Source: an uncultured Clostridia bacterium (lineage in GTDB: Bacteria; Bacillota; Clostridia; Christensenellales; Borkfalkiaceae). Taken from it: DNA of 32,956 nt. Position numbers and translations under genes: made by a program. Location of the stretch: NCBI GenBank assembly GCA_944343275.1, contig CALVMH010000019.1, forward strand, positions 1 to 32,956, given 5' to 3'. Positions 1-7,018 of the stretch are shown piece after piece (the first letter of the stretch is position 1; every line of letters begins with the position of its first letter). Below the pieces are notes generated by a model. It did not search any database. It was given only the letters and a program-made list of their open reading frames with translations, and was not told the origin of the DNA.

Positions 1-653
1 GCAAAGGAGGTCTGGCGGCGCTTGTTCGCGTCGAACGGGGAAATGCGCACGAGGCGGTGCACGCCGATCTCGGCTTTGAGGTACCCGTAGGCGTTTTCCC
101 CTTCCACCTTGAAGTCCACGGATTTGAGCCCCGCGGAATCGCCCGGGAGGCGATCGATCTCCGTCACTTTATAGCCGCTCTTCTCCGCATAACGGCAGTA
201 CATGCGGTAGAGCATCTGGCACCAATCGCACGCCTCCGTGCCGCCCGCCCCCGCGTGCAGGGACATGAGCGCGTTGGAAGAATCGTACTTGCCGCGCAGA
301 AGTGCGCGGATGCGCATCTCCTCGATGTCCTTTTCCGCCGCCGACATCATCTTATCAAGTTCGGGAACGAGCTCTTCCTCCCCCGATTCCTCAATGAGAT
401 CGATGACTTCGCTCGCATCGTCCAATGCCTTTTTGCCCTTCTCGTATGCGGCGATCTTGTTCCCGATGGTGGAAATTTCCCGTCCGATCTTTGCAGAACG
501 TTCGAGATCCTGCCACACCTCGGGTTTTTCCTGTTCGGCTTTCAGCTCTTTGAGCTGCACGGAAATATTGTCGATGTCGAGCGCATATTTCGCCTCGCCG
601 AGCGTTTCTGCAAGATCTTTGATACGCAATCTGTAATCGTCTGCTTTGAACAT
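1..653 (-). CDS. prfB: Peptide chain release factor 2 (RF2), N-terminal 217 residues, cut by window edge
   Basis: RF2 recognises UAA and UGA stop codons on the ribosome and triggers peptide release. The visible part holds the helical N-terminal domain (about 1-125) and the start of the codon-recognition domain, with HAGAGGTEACDW at about 133-144. The stop-reading tripeptide SPF sits at 205-207, the position it has in E. coli RF2, and separates this from RF1. The GGQ motif would lie beyond the window edge. The start is ATG at 653 with AGGAAA just upstream. In E. coli and many bacteria codon 26 is an in-frame UGA needing a programmed +1 frameshift; here codons 25-26 are CTC GAC (Leu-Asp) and the frame runs straight through, so the autoregulatory frameshift is absent. 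It lies downstream of secA on the same strand, separated by a hairpin-bounded repeat element. Confidence 0.96.
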   Translation of the reverse strand, partial: MFKADDYRLRIKDLAETLGEAKYALDIDNISVQLKELKAEQEKPEVWQDLERSAKIGREISTIGNKIAAYEKGKKALDDASEVIDLIEESGEEELVPELDKMMSAAEKDIEEMRIRALLRGKYDSSNALMSLHAGAGGTEACDWCQMLYRMYCRYAEKSGYKVTEIDRLPGDSAGLKSVDFKVEGENAYGYLKAEIGVHRLVRISPFDANKRRQTSF

Positions 654-676
654 GATATTTCCTGATTTCTCTTTTC

Positions 677-932
677 TCACGGAATTTTTTCGCGCCTTTG
701 CGCGAGAAAATTCACGAACAACCTAACCCGCACCGCAAGGAACATCGCGCCCTTGCGCAGCGGTACCCAATTTGCCGACCTCTCGGCTTCTGCGGAAAAA
801 GGAGCCGCCGCGTGCTAAAATGTTGCCAAAAAGCGGCGGCGGAAAAAACCGAACGCAGAGCCGAAGGCGAACGTTGGGTTTACCCTAAAATCACGGAATT
901 TCTTTTTATCGGTTTGAAAAGAAATTCGTGAA
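677..932 (-). repeat. Hairpin-bounded intergenic repeat element, diverged relative of the 21-kb tandem repeats
   Basis: The secA-prfB spacer is a copy of the same kind of element as the tandem repeats at 20917-21632, read here on the minus strand. Both ends are inverted repeats (891-932 and 677-717) that on the minus strand begin TTCACG or TTCGTG and finish CCGTGA, like the ends of the 312-bp units. The 677-717 hairpin has the same AAAG loop between GC and GC as the 21-kb hairpins. The interior has a core matching the 21-kb units: a GCCGA-4 nt-TCGGC hairpin followed by AAATTGGGTACCGCTGCGCA (760-779 region) and then a CTTGCGG segment. The rest of the interior differs, so this is a related family member and not a recent copy. 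No convincing coding frame is present. Confidence 0.7.
891..932 (-). terminator. Probable secA terminator hairpin
   Basis: Just past the secA stop codon the minus strand carries a long AT-rich inverted repeat: TCACGAATTTCTTTT, an 8-nt loop region, then AAAAGAAATTCCGTGA, followed by TTTT. The arms pair over about 15 bp with one bulged base. It could end secA transcription, but it is also the outer hairpin of the repeat element, so its primary role is uncertain. Confidence 0.5.
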
Positions 933-936
933 TGAT

Positions 937-3870
937 TTAGTAGGGTCTCCCGTGGCACTTTTTATACTTCAAGCCGCTGCCGCAGGGACAGGGATCGTTG
1001 GGTCCCACTTTCTTGTCCTTTTTCATGGTGGCGGGATTGAACTTGACTTCGCCGGAAGTGCGCAGCGAATTGACGTCTACTTCCTTGGGCATCGTCTCCT
1101 GTCCGACGGATGCGGCGCCCTGCGCGCTCTGTGCGTTCTGTGCGGGCACGGGAGCGGGCGCATTCTGTGCGGGCGCGCCTGCGGCAGGCTGCGCGGGTCT
1201 GTTCGCCGTGGGGAAAATGCGCTGCACGGGTCGGGGCTGCGCCTTGATCTGGCATTTGAGCAAAAAGCGGATGGTGCGTTCCTGAATGCGTTCGACCATC
1301 TCGTCGAACATCGCAAAGCCTTCCTGCTTGTAGGCGATGACGGGATCGGTCTGACCATAGGCGCGCAGCGTGATCCCCTTGCGCAGCTGATCCATCGCGT
1401 CGATGTGATCGATCCAATTGCTGTTGACATAGGAAAGGAGCACGTCGCGCTCGATCTTTCCGAAGTCTACCTGCGGCATCTCCTCTTGGATGCGGGCAAT
1501 TTTTTCCTCGTAACACTTTGCCGTCTTTTCGGAAATCTTCCGGATGGCGACGTCGAAATCCCATTTTTCCAGCTTTTCCTGCGTGATGAACGCGGAGCCC
1601 TCAGGGATGAGATAACGTTCGAGCGCCACATTGAGGTCTTCCGCATTCCACTTTTCGGGCATATCGTCGGCATTGACCGCCTCGCGCACCACGCCTTCCG
1701 CATAGCCGGGAATGTACTTTAAGACCTGTTCGTGCACATTTTCGCCGCGGATGACGCGCATCCGCTCCGCATACATGATGGTGCGCTGCTTGTTCATGAC
1801 GTCGTCGTATTGCAGGACGTTCTTACGGATGGCGAAGTTTCTGCCTTCGATCTGCTTCTGCGCATACTCGATGAGGTTGGTGAGCAGCTTGGATTCGAGG
1901 CTCTCGTCCTCCTCCATCTTGCTCATTTCATAGATACGCTTCATGCGCTCGCCGCCGAAACGCACCATGAGATCGTCTTCCAAAGAAATGAAGAAGATGG
2001 AGACGCCGACATCGCCCTGACGTCCGGAACGTCCGCGCAGCTGATTGTCAATACGGCGGGATTCGTGACGCTCGGTGCCGATGATGCACAGCCCGCCCGC
2101 CTCGATGACCTGCTGCTTTTCTTCATCCGTCTTTTCTTTATAGGATCTGTAGAGTTCGTTATAGTGCTCGCGCACGCGCTGCGCCTCTTCGTTGCCGTCG
2201 AGATCGACATAGGACGTGGCAAGTTCGATCATCTCATGTTCGACGCCCTCTTCCCGCAGCCGCTTCTTGGCAAGGTATTCGGGATTGCCGCCCAACAGAA
2301 TATCGGTGCCGCGGCCCGCCATGTTCGTTGCGATGGTCACCGCGCCGAACCTGCCCGCCTGCGCAACGATCTCCGCCTCGCGCTCGTGGTTCTTGGCGTT
2401 CAGGATGTTGTGCTTGACGCCGTTGCGGATCAAAAGACGGGAAATTTCCTCCGACCGTTCGACGGAGACAGTGCCCACAAGAATGGGCTGCCCCTTCTCG
2501 TGCCGTTCGACGATCTCGCGGACGATCGCCTTCTTCTTCCCTTCGACGGTGGCAAAGATCCTGTCGTGCATGTCCGCGCGGCGCACGGGCTTGTTGGTGG
2601 GGATCTCGATGACGTCAAGGGAATAGATGGTGCGGAATTCCCCCTCCTCCGTCTTGGCGGTACCCGTCATGCCGGAGAGCTTTTTATAGAGACGGAAATA
2701 GTTCTGGAACGTGATGGTCGCGTAGGTCTTGTTTTCCTCGCGCACCTTGACGCCTTCCTTTGCCTCGATCGCCTGATGCAGCCCGTCCGAATAGCGGCGG
2801 CCGATCATGAGGCGCCCCGTAAATTCGTCGACGATGACGATCTCGCCGTTGTTGATGATATACTGCTCGTTCAGGTGGAAGAGATGGTGCGCTTTGAGCG
2901 CCTGCTGGATGTGGTGATTGAGCGTGGCGTTGGTGACGTCCGCAATGTTCTCCACGCCGAAGAATCGCTCCGCTTTCTCGGCGCCGAACTCGGTGAGCCG
3001 CACCTGGCGGTCCTTGCGTTCGACGACGAAATCCCATTCGAGCGCCTCCGCCGCGGCGATCTTCTGCGCGGAAGAGACCCCCTTCTTTCTGCGGGAAACT
3101 TCCTCGGCGTCCTTCAATTCTTCGTCAAATCCGCCGTGCAGCGTGCGAACGAACTTATCCACGCGCTCATAGAGATCGGAAGATTTGTCGCCCTTGCCCG
3201 AGATGATGAGCGGCGTTCTCGCTTCGTCGATGAGGATGGAGTCCACCTCGTCGACGATGGCGAAATTAAGTTCGCGCTGGACCATGAGCTTCAAGTCGTT
3301 TTTGAGGTTGTCGCGCAGGTAGTCGAACCCGAACTCGTTGTTGGTACCGTAGGTGATGTCGCATTGATAGGCGGCGCGCTTTTGCTCGTCGTTCATGCCG
3401 GGGACGACGACGCCCACCGTAAGCCCCATGAATTTGTGGACCTTTCCCATCCATTCCGCGTCGCGGCGGGCGAGGTAATCGTTGACCGTGACGATGTGCA
3501 CGCCCTTTCCGGAGAGCGCTTCAAGATATGCGGGAAGCGTGGCGACAAGCGTCTTGCCTTCGCCCGTCTTCATCTCGGCAACGCGCCCCTGAAAAAGGCA
3601 GATGCCGCCGACGATCTGAACGTGGAAGTGCTTCATGCCGAGCACCCTTCCGCTCGCCTCCCGCAGGGCGGCAAAGGCGTCTGGAAGGATGTCTTCGAGC
3701 GTCTCGCCCTTTTTGAGGCGCTCCTTTAAGATGCCCGTCTGCGATTGCAGTTCGGCGTCCGTCATCTTCTCGTACTTGGGCGCAAGCGCCTCCACCTCCA
3801 AAGCCGCCTTGTTCAGCTTTTTCAGGCTTCTGCGGCTGTCACCGCTTAAAAGATAGCGAATCAAACCCAT
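937..3870 (-). CDS. secA: Preprotein translocase ATPase SecA
   Basis: SecA is the ATPase motor that drives unfolded preproteins through the SecYEG channel at the inner face of the membrane. The 977-aa product has the whole architecture: helicase-like NBD1 with KTGEGKT at 101-107 and DEVD at 207-210, the preprotein cross-linking region, NBD2 (GRGTDILLGG, then RGRSGRQGD), the helical scaffold, and a Pro/Ala/Gln-rich linker. It ends in a zinc-binding SEC-C tail with Cys961, Cys963, Cys972 and His973. Length is slightly above the E. coli protein. The ATG is preceded by GGAG seven bases upstream. A consensus-like promoter lies about 60 nt upstream, so the gene starts its own transcript, and prfB follows on the same strand. 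Confidence 0.98.
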   Translation of the reverse strand: MGLIRYLLSGDSRRSLKKLNKAALEVEALAPKYEKMTDAELQSQTGILKERLKKGETLEDILPDAFAALREASGRVLGMKHFHVQIVGGICLFQGRVAEMKTGEGKTLVATLPAYLEALSGKGVHIVTVNDYLARRDAEWMGKVHKFMGLTVGVVVPGMNDEQKRAAYQCDITYGTNNEFGFDYLRDNLKNDLKLMVQRELNFAIVDEVDSILIDEARTPLIISGKGDKSSDLYERVDKFVRTLHGGFDEELKDAEEVSRRKKGVSSAQKIAAAEALEWDFVVERKDRQVRLTEFGAEKAERFFGVENIADVTNATLNHHIQQALKAHHLFHLNEQYIINNGEIVIVDEFTGRLMIGRRYSDGLHQAIEAKEGVKVREENKTYATITFQNYFRLYKKLSGMTGTAKTEEGEFRTIYSLDVIEIPTNKPVRRADMHDRIFATVEGKKKAIVREIVERHEKGQPILVGTVSVERSEEISRLLIRNGVKHNILNAKNHEREAEIVAQAGRFGAVTIATNMAGRGTDILLGGNPEYLAKKRLREEGVEHEMIELATSYVDLDGNEEAQRVREHYNELYRSYKEKTDEEKQQVIEAGGLCIIGTERHESRRIDNQLRGRSGRQGDVGVSIFFISLEDDLMVRFGGERMKRIYEMSKMEEDESLESKLLTNLIEYAQKQIEGRNFAIRKNVLQYDDVMNKQRTIMYAERMRVIRGENVHEQVLKYIPGYAEGVVREAVNADDMPEKWNAEDLNVALERYLIPEGSAFITQEKLEKWDFDVAIRKISEKTAKCYEEKIARIQEEMPQVDFGKIERDVLLSYVNSNWIDHIDAMDQLRKGITLRAYGQTDPVIAYKQEGFAMFDEMVERIQERTIRFLLKCQIKAQPRPVQRIFPTANRPAQPAAGAPAQNAPAPVPAQNAQSAQGAASVGQETMPKEVDVNSLRTSGEVKFNPATMKKDKKVGPNDPCPCGSGLKYKKCHGRPY

Positions 3871-3936
3871 CTCGTTGCTCCGTTCGCGCGCATTGACCCG
3901 TCATGGCAAAACGCACCATTGTTTTCTAACTTTTCC

Positions 3937-3965
3937 ATTTTACTATGATTTTCGGAAAATGTCAA
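3937..3965 (-). promoter_or_regulatory. secA promoter
   Basis: On the minus strand TTGACA (3960-3965) and TAAAAT (3937-3942) are separated by 17 nt, giving a predicted start near 3930 and a leader of about 60 nt before the secA ATG. The rest of the 3871-4181 spacer is GC-rich and shows no gene I can support. Confidence 0.75.
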
Positions 3966-4146
3966 AGCGATTGCGGCATTTTTTCAAAAAGTTCACGCGT
4001 TCTTCATGTGTTTTTCCGTCGGAACGGCGGCAGGCGCGCCGCAGCGCATGGCGGAGCCGAACGCCCGCAGCCCGCCCGCACCGCGGTCCGCTTGCAATCC
4101 CCTTCACTTTTTCCCGAAAAACCATGAAAATATACGCCGATCCGCG

Positions 4147-4181
4147 TTTTTTCGGCACCGCGGACGTGCTATCATACAGCT
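4147..4181 (+). promoter_or_regulatory. Extended -10 promoter directly abutting the start codon at 4182
   Basis: TGC-TATCAT (4167-4175) is an extended -10 box. It is followed by exactly six bases and then the ATG at 4182, which would place the transcription start on the A of the start codon. The -35 region is only a T-run (4147-4152), so the call leans on the extended -10. No Shine-Dalgarno sequence is present. The same ACGTGCTAT context occurs before the radical SAM gene at 26391. Confidence 0.4.
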
Positions 4182-4424
4182 ATGCTGCTCTCCGTTCAGG
4201 CGCTCGGCGCGCTGTATTCCTTCCTCACCTTCCTCATCTGCATCCTGCTCGTGTTCGGATTCCGCCTCGCGCGCATCGGCTGGCGGACGCTCTTCAAAAA
4301 GCTGCCCCCCGAACCGCCCCCCAAGACAGAAAAGCCGACGGAACCCGTCTACTTCCTCGTCGAGCGCAAGAAAAAACGCGCCCGCGCGGAATACTCCGCG
4401 CCCAGGCGCATCGATTTCAAATAA
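4182..4424 (+). CDS. Small predicted membrane protein, 80 aa
   Basis: I do not recognise this protein. It has one hydrophobic segment (about residues 5-28), a proline-rich stretch (PPEPPPKTEKPTEP, about 42-55) and a very basic tail, the shape of a small single-span membrane protein with a cytosolic basic domain. It lies alone on the plus strand between the divergent secA promoter and the convergent rsfS gene. The start is supported by an extended -10 box six bases upstream and no ribosome binding site, which would mean a leaderless mRNA. An antisense frame covers much of the same stretch but is Arg/Ala-rich with no start signal. Existence of the gene is likely, not certain. Confidence 0.5.
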   Translation: MLLSVQALGALYSFLTFLICILLVFGFRLARIGWRTLFKKLPPEPPPKTEKPTEPVYFLVERKKKRARAEYSAPRRIDFK

Positions 4425-4543
4425 CAGGCAATCCCGCAGGCGCGCCGCGTTGGCGTGCGCACCGGGAACGCGGACGCGCACACTGCCCGCCGCGTGAAAA
4501 AACGCGGCACAGAGCAGGCAGGAAAGGCGCTGATTCGGAGCGC

Positions 4544-4894
4544 TTATTCCTCATAGCGCTCGATGTTGCGCCCCGAATCCCACAGCCGTTCCAGATAGTA
4601 ATAGAGGCGGGATTCCTCGTTGAAGATGTGGACGATGACGTCGCCGTAATCAAGGACGCCCCATCTGCCTTCGCGCAGACCTTCCTTGCGGACGGGCAGC
4701 AGTCCCTCGTCCTTTTCGAGCTTTTCCTCCACTGCGTCGCCGAGGGCGCGCACCTGCGTGGTGCTCCTGCCGCTGGCGATGACGAAGTAGCTGCAGACGA
4801 CCGTCTGCTCGTGCACGTCCAGGATGACGATGTCCTGCGCCTTCTTGTCGGAAAGTGCCTTTGCACATGCGAGCGCGAGTTCGTGACCTTCCAT
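4544..4894 (-). CDS. rsfS: Ribosomal silencing factor RsfS
   Basis: RsfS (Iojap/YbeB/YqeL family) binds ribosomal protein uL14 on the large subunit and blocks 30S-50S joining when nutrients are scarce. The 116-aa product is of normal length and has the family features: the DIVILDV and YFVIASG strands with the ST pair (about 22-46), and the C-terminal WGVLDYGDVIVHIF...YYYLERLW signature (about 78-105). The ATG at 4894 has a strong AAAGGAG six bases upstream. It follows the nadD-yqeK fusion by 60 nt on the same strand, the order seen in Bacillus (nadD-yqeK-yqeL), so it is very likely cotranscribed from the nadD promoter. A 21-bp palindrome lies in the spacer. Confidence 0.95.
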   Translation of the reverse strand: MEGHELALACAKALSDKKAQDIVILDVHEQTVVCSYFVIASGRSTTQVRALGDAVEEKLEKDEGLLPVRKEGLREGRWGVLDYGDVIVHIFNEESRLYYYLERLWDSGRNIERYEE

Positions 4895-4934
4895 AATGAT
4901 CTCCTTTTTTGATTGAAAATTGGCATGATTGCTT

Positions 4935-4955
4935 GTATTATGTCTGACATAATAC
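4935..4955. promoter_or_regulatory. Perfect 21-bp palindrome between nadD-yqeK and rsfS
   Basis: The core TATTATGTCTGACATAATA, with one further G/C pair outside, is a perfect inverted repeat around a central T. It covers the end of the nadD-yqeK stop codon. A nearly identical sequence (two differences in 21) is at 6943-6963. Such dyads are typical of dimeric repressor sites, but neither copy sits on a promoter I can see, so a role as a repeat or an RNA element is as likely. Confidence 0.45.
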
Positions 4956-6088
4956 TATGCTTTCTTGTTGAGTTTTTGCTTTATCCAGCGATATGCCTGT
5001 TCCGTGAGCGGATAAACGGGCTTTTTTGTATGCTTCAAATACACAAGCTGTTCTTCGAGCGAACGCAGAAAACACCCTTCGAGATCGGTCCAAAACAGGG
5101 CGCGCAGCTCCTCTACGCCCGCAAAATCCCGCCCTTCTTCGAGCAGGTCCGCAAGATAGATCAGCATGCCGAGCGGCGACATCTCCGCCCTTCCGCTCGT
5201 GTGATAGCGGATGGCGTCGAGCACGTCCTCCTCTTCGATGCCGAAAGAGTGCCGCGCAAGATACGCGCCCGTGTATTGGTGCATGACGGGAGCGGGAACC
5301 TGTTCGGGCGGCGTAAAATCTTCCAGCAGCGGCGAATCGTGCGGAACATATTTTCCGCAGTCATGCAGGGCCGCCGCAAGCAATGCCTTGGGCTCGGGAA
5401 TGCGCAGGGAATGCGCCCGCTCCACCGCCATGCGCGCCACGCGGTAGCTGTGTTCCCTGCGCGCTTCCTTTTCGAGCGCGAGCGCAGGCGCAATGGCGGG
5501 ATGGGTATACAGCCCGTTTTTCCGGATATAGTCCATCACGCCGCCGTCCACTCCCTCCGAAGGCTTGCCGAACGCCAGCGCCGTGCGCAGCATGCGCGAA
5601 GAGACCGCCTCCCCCGTAAACGGCACCGTGACAAAGTCCCGCTGAAAGCGCGCACGAAAACGCGCATGCAGCGCGTCGGGCGCCCTGTCTCCCCTGCCGC
5701 AGGCGGCAAGCGTTGCGTGGGCAAGGATGTCGTCCGGCTCCTTCCATGAGAAGAAGTCTTCCAGCATATCCTCCCCCACCAGAAAAAACAGCTGCGCTCC
5801 GGGATACAGCTGCGCAAAATGCCTGCAAGTGAGATAGGTATAGCTCCTCCCGCCCTCGTTCACTTCAAACGGGCTGACTTCCGCCCACGGAATGCCGGCA
5901 AACGCGATGCGACACATCGCAAGCCGGTCCTCTCCCGACGCGAACGCCCCGCACGGTTTATGCGGCGCGACCCCCGCGGGGAGAACGATGAGCCTGTCCA
6001 GCCCCAGCGCCGCCCGCGCAGCCTGCGCAAAGCGGACGTGCTCCGCATGAACGGGGTCAAACGACCCCCCGAACAGTCCGATCTTCAT
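4955..6088 (-). CDS. nadD: Fused nicotinate-nucleotide adenylyltransferase and YqeK-type HD hydrolase (NadD-YqeK)
   Basis: The N-terminal half (about 1-195) is NadD, which makes deamido-NAD from nicotinate mononucleotide and ATP. It has the nucleotidyltransferase motif GGSFDPVHAEH (7-17) and the second motif SSRMLR (163-168), then YIRKNGLY at 187-194, where separate NadD proteins end. The C-terminal half (about 200-377) is an HD-domain protein of the YqeK type, a family that splits diadenosine tetraphosphate: His213, His242-Asp243 (ALHDCGKY), His270, His296 and Asp314 are in the expected order. In Bacillus these are two adjacent genes; here they are one 377-aa frame. The start is taken as MKIGLFGG because the family begins there; an upstream ATG at 6148 would run through the promoter. 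There is no ribosome binding site and the -10 box ends six bases before the ATG. Confidence 0.93.
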   Translation of the reverse strand: MKIGLFGGSFDPVHAEHVRFAQAARAALGLDRLIVLPAGVAPHKPCGAFASGEDRLAMCRIAFAGIPWAEVSPFEVNEGGRSYTYLTCRHFAQLYPGAQLFFLVGEDMLEDFFSWKEPDDILAHATLAACGRGDRAPDALHARFRARFQRDFVTVPFTGEAVSSRMLRTALAFGKPSEGVDGGVMDYIRKNGLYTHPAIAPALALEKEARREHSYRVARMAVERAHSLRIPEPKALLAAALHDCGKYVPHDSPLLEDFTPPEQVPAPVMHQYTGAYLARHSFGIEEEDVLDAIRYHTSGRAEMSPLGMLIYLADLLEEGRDFAGVEELRALFWTDLEGCFLRSLEEQLVYLKHTKKPVYPLTEQAYRWIKQKLNKKA

Positions 6089-6094
6089 ACCGTT

Positions 6095-6123
6095 ATTATA
6101 CAATAGTTTTTTGCCCTTTGCAA
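6095..6123 (-). promoter_or_regulatory. nadD promoter with start site on the ATG (leaderless)
   Basis: On the minus strand TTGCAA (6118-6123), a 17-nt spacer and a perfect TATAAT (6095-6100) are followed by AACGGT and then the nadD ATG. The usual seven-base distance puts the transcription start at 6088, the A of the ATG. No Shine-Dalgarno sequence could fit in the transcript. Confidence 0.75.
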
Positions 6124-6158
6124 GTTTAATCGGAAAAAAATGCGGCAAAAATCATAGC

Positions 6159-6917
6159 ATGAGAAAATTCGACTTTCCGCTCGCCGCCGACGTCCTCTTT
6201 TACTCCGCCGCCGCATGGCTGGTCCTCGTCGGCATCTTCCGCTTTGCGCGCCTTCCCGCCGCCGTCTGCTTTACCGCCGCAACGCTCCTGTCCCTCGCGC
6301 TTGCGGGGGTCCTGCTGTTTGCGCTCTCCGCGCGCCATCAGAAGCGTGCGCGCAGCAGACGTGAGCAGGCGGAACGGGAAAAACTCATGCTGCACCTCGC
6401 CCTCGAAAGGGACGAACGCGTGCGCGCCCTGCTGCTCGGCGCGCTCGTTGCAGACGGAAAGGAGGCGCACTGCGAAGGCGACGTTCTCTCGGCAGACGGC
6501 ACGCCGCTCATCCCGCTCTTCACCATGCAGCCCGTCTCGGCAGACAGCATCGCGCAGCTTTTGAAGCGCTACGGGACGCGCACCTTCTGCATCGCCTGCA
6601 ACGCGCTCACGCCGGAAGCGGAAAAACTGCTTGCGACCTTCTCGCGCACGGCAATGACGCAGGACGACGTCTACGCTCTTCTCGTCCGCACGCAGACGCT
6701 GCCCGAACACTATATCTGCGGCGAACTGCCCCGCAAAGACCTGCGCCGTACCCTGCGGCGCGCCCTCTCCCGCCGCAACGCATATCCGTTCTTTGTGAGC
6801 GGCGCGGGACTGCTCGTCATGAGTCTGTTCGTCATTTTCCCCGTCTATTATCTGGTTTCGGGGAGCATCCTGTTATCCGCCGCCATCCTCATCCGCGCCT
6901 TCGGATATGCCGCCTGA
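6159..6917 (+). CDS. Predicted membrane protein of unknown function, 252 aa
   Basis: I do not recognise the family. Two hydrophobic segments near the N-terminus (about 10-28 and 34-54) are followed by a short charged helix rich in Arg, Lys and Glu (about 56-85). A cytosolic domain (about 85-205) includes VADGKEAHCEGDVLSADG and CIACNALTPEAEKLL, and two more hydrophobic segments close the protein (about 208-250). The cytosolic part faintly resembles a degenerate restriction-endonuclease-like or regulatory domain between membrane anchors, but I see no complete active-site motif. The gene is divergent from nadD (70 nt apart) and convergent with the nnr operon. No clear ribosome binding site precedes the ATG; an in-frame ATG further upstream at 6111 lies inside the nadD promoter and is less likely. 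Confidence 0.75.
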   Translation: MRKFDFPLAADVLFYSAAAWLVLVGIFRFARLPAAVCFTAATLLSLALAGVLLFALSARHQKRARSRREQAEREKLMLHLALERDERVRALLLGALVADGKEAHCEGDVLSADGTPLIPLFTMQPVSADSIAQLLKRYGTRTFCIACNALTPEAEKLLATFSRTAMTQDDVYALLVRTQTLPEHYICGELPRKDLRRTLRRALSRRNAYPFFVSGAGLLVMSLFVIFPVYYLVSGSILLSAAILIRAFGYAA

Positions 6918-6942
6918 ATGCCATAAAAGGGCGGAAAACAGC

Positions 6943-6963
6943 GTATTACGTCTGACATAGTAC
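6943..6963. promoter_or_regulatory. Second, imperfect copy of the 21-bp palindrome
   Basis: TATTACGTCTGACATAGTA with flanking G and C matches the 4935-4955 palindrome at 19 of 21 positions; both changes break dyad pairs. It lies between the stop of the membrane protein gene and a strong terminator, in a convergent spacer. Confidence 0.4.
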
Positions 6964-6975
6964 TGTATGAAACGT

Positions 6976-7004
6976 AAAAAATCCCTCTTCGCGAGGGATT
7001 TTTT
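6976..7004. terminator. Bidirectional intrinsic terminator
   Basis: Six A, TCCCTC, a short TTCGC loop, GAGGGA and six T form a compact stem with a U-tract in either direction. It sits in the convergent spacer between the plus-strand membrane protein gene and the end of the minus-strand nnr operon, so it should stop both. Confidence 0.9.
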
Positions 7005-7018
7005 GCAATTTTTTTTGC

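Noticed and set aside
698-931. 77-aa plus-strand frame between prfB and secA
   Set aside because: It lies in the hairpin-bounded repeat element, is basic and low in hydrophobic residues, and has no start signal.
1732-3729. 665-aa open frame on the plus strand
   Set aside because: It is antisense to secA, whose domains and motifs are complete; long shadow frames are expected in GC-rich genes. It has no start signal.
4104-4481. 125-aa minus-strand frame opposite the small membrane protein
   Set aside because: Its sequence looks like shadow coding of GC-rich DNA and it has no promoter or ribosome binding site in the right place.
6088-6148. Earlier start for nadD at 6148
   Set aside because: The extra 20 residues are outside the family and would be encoded by the promoter itself.
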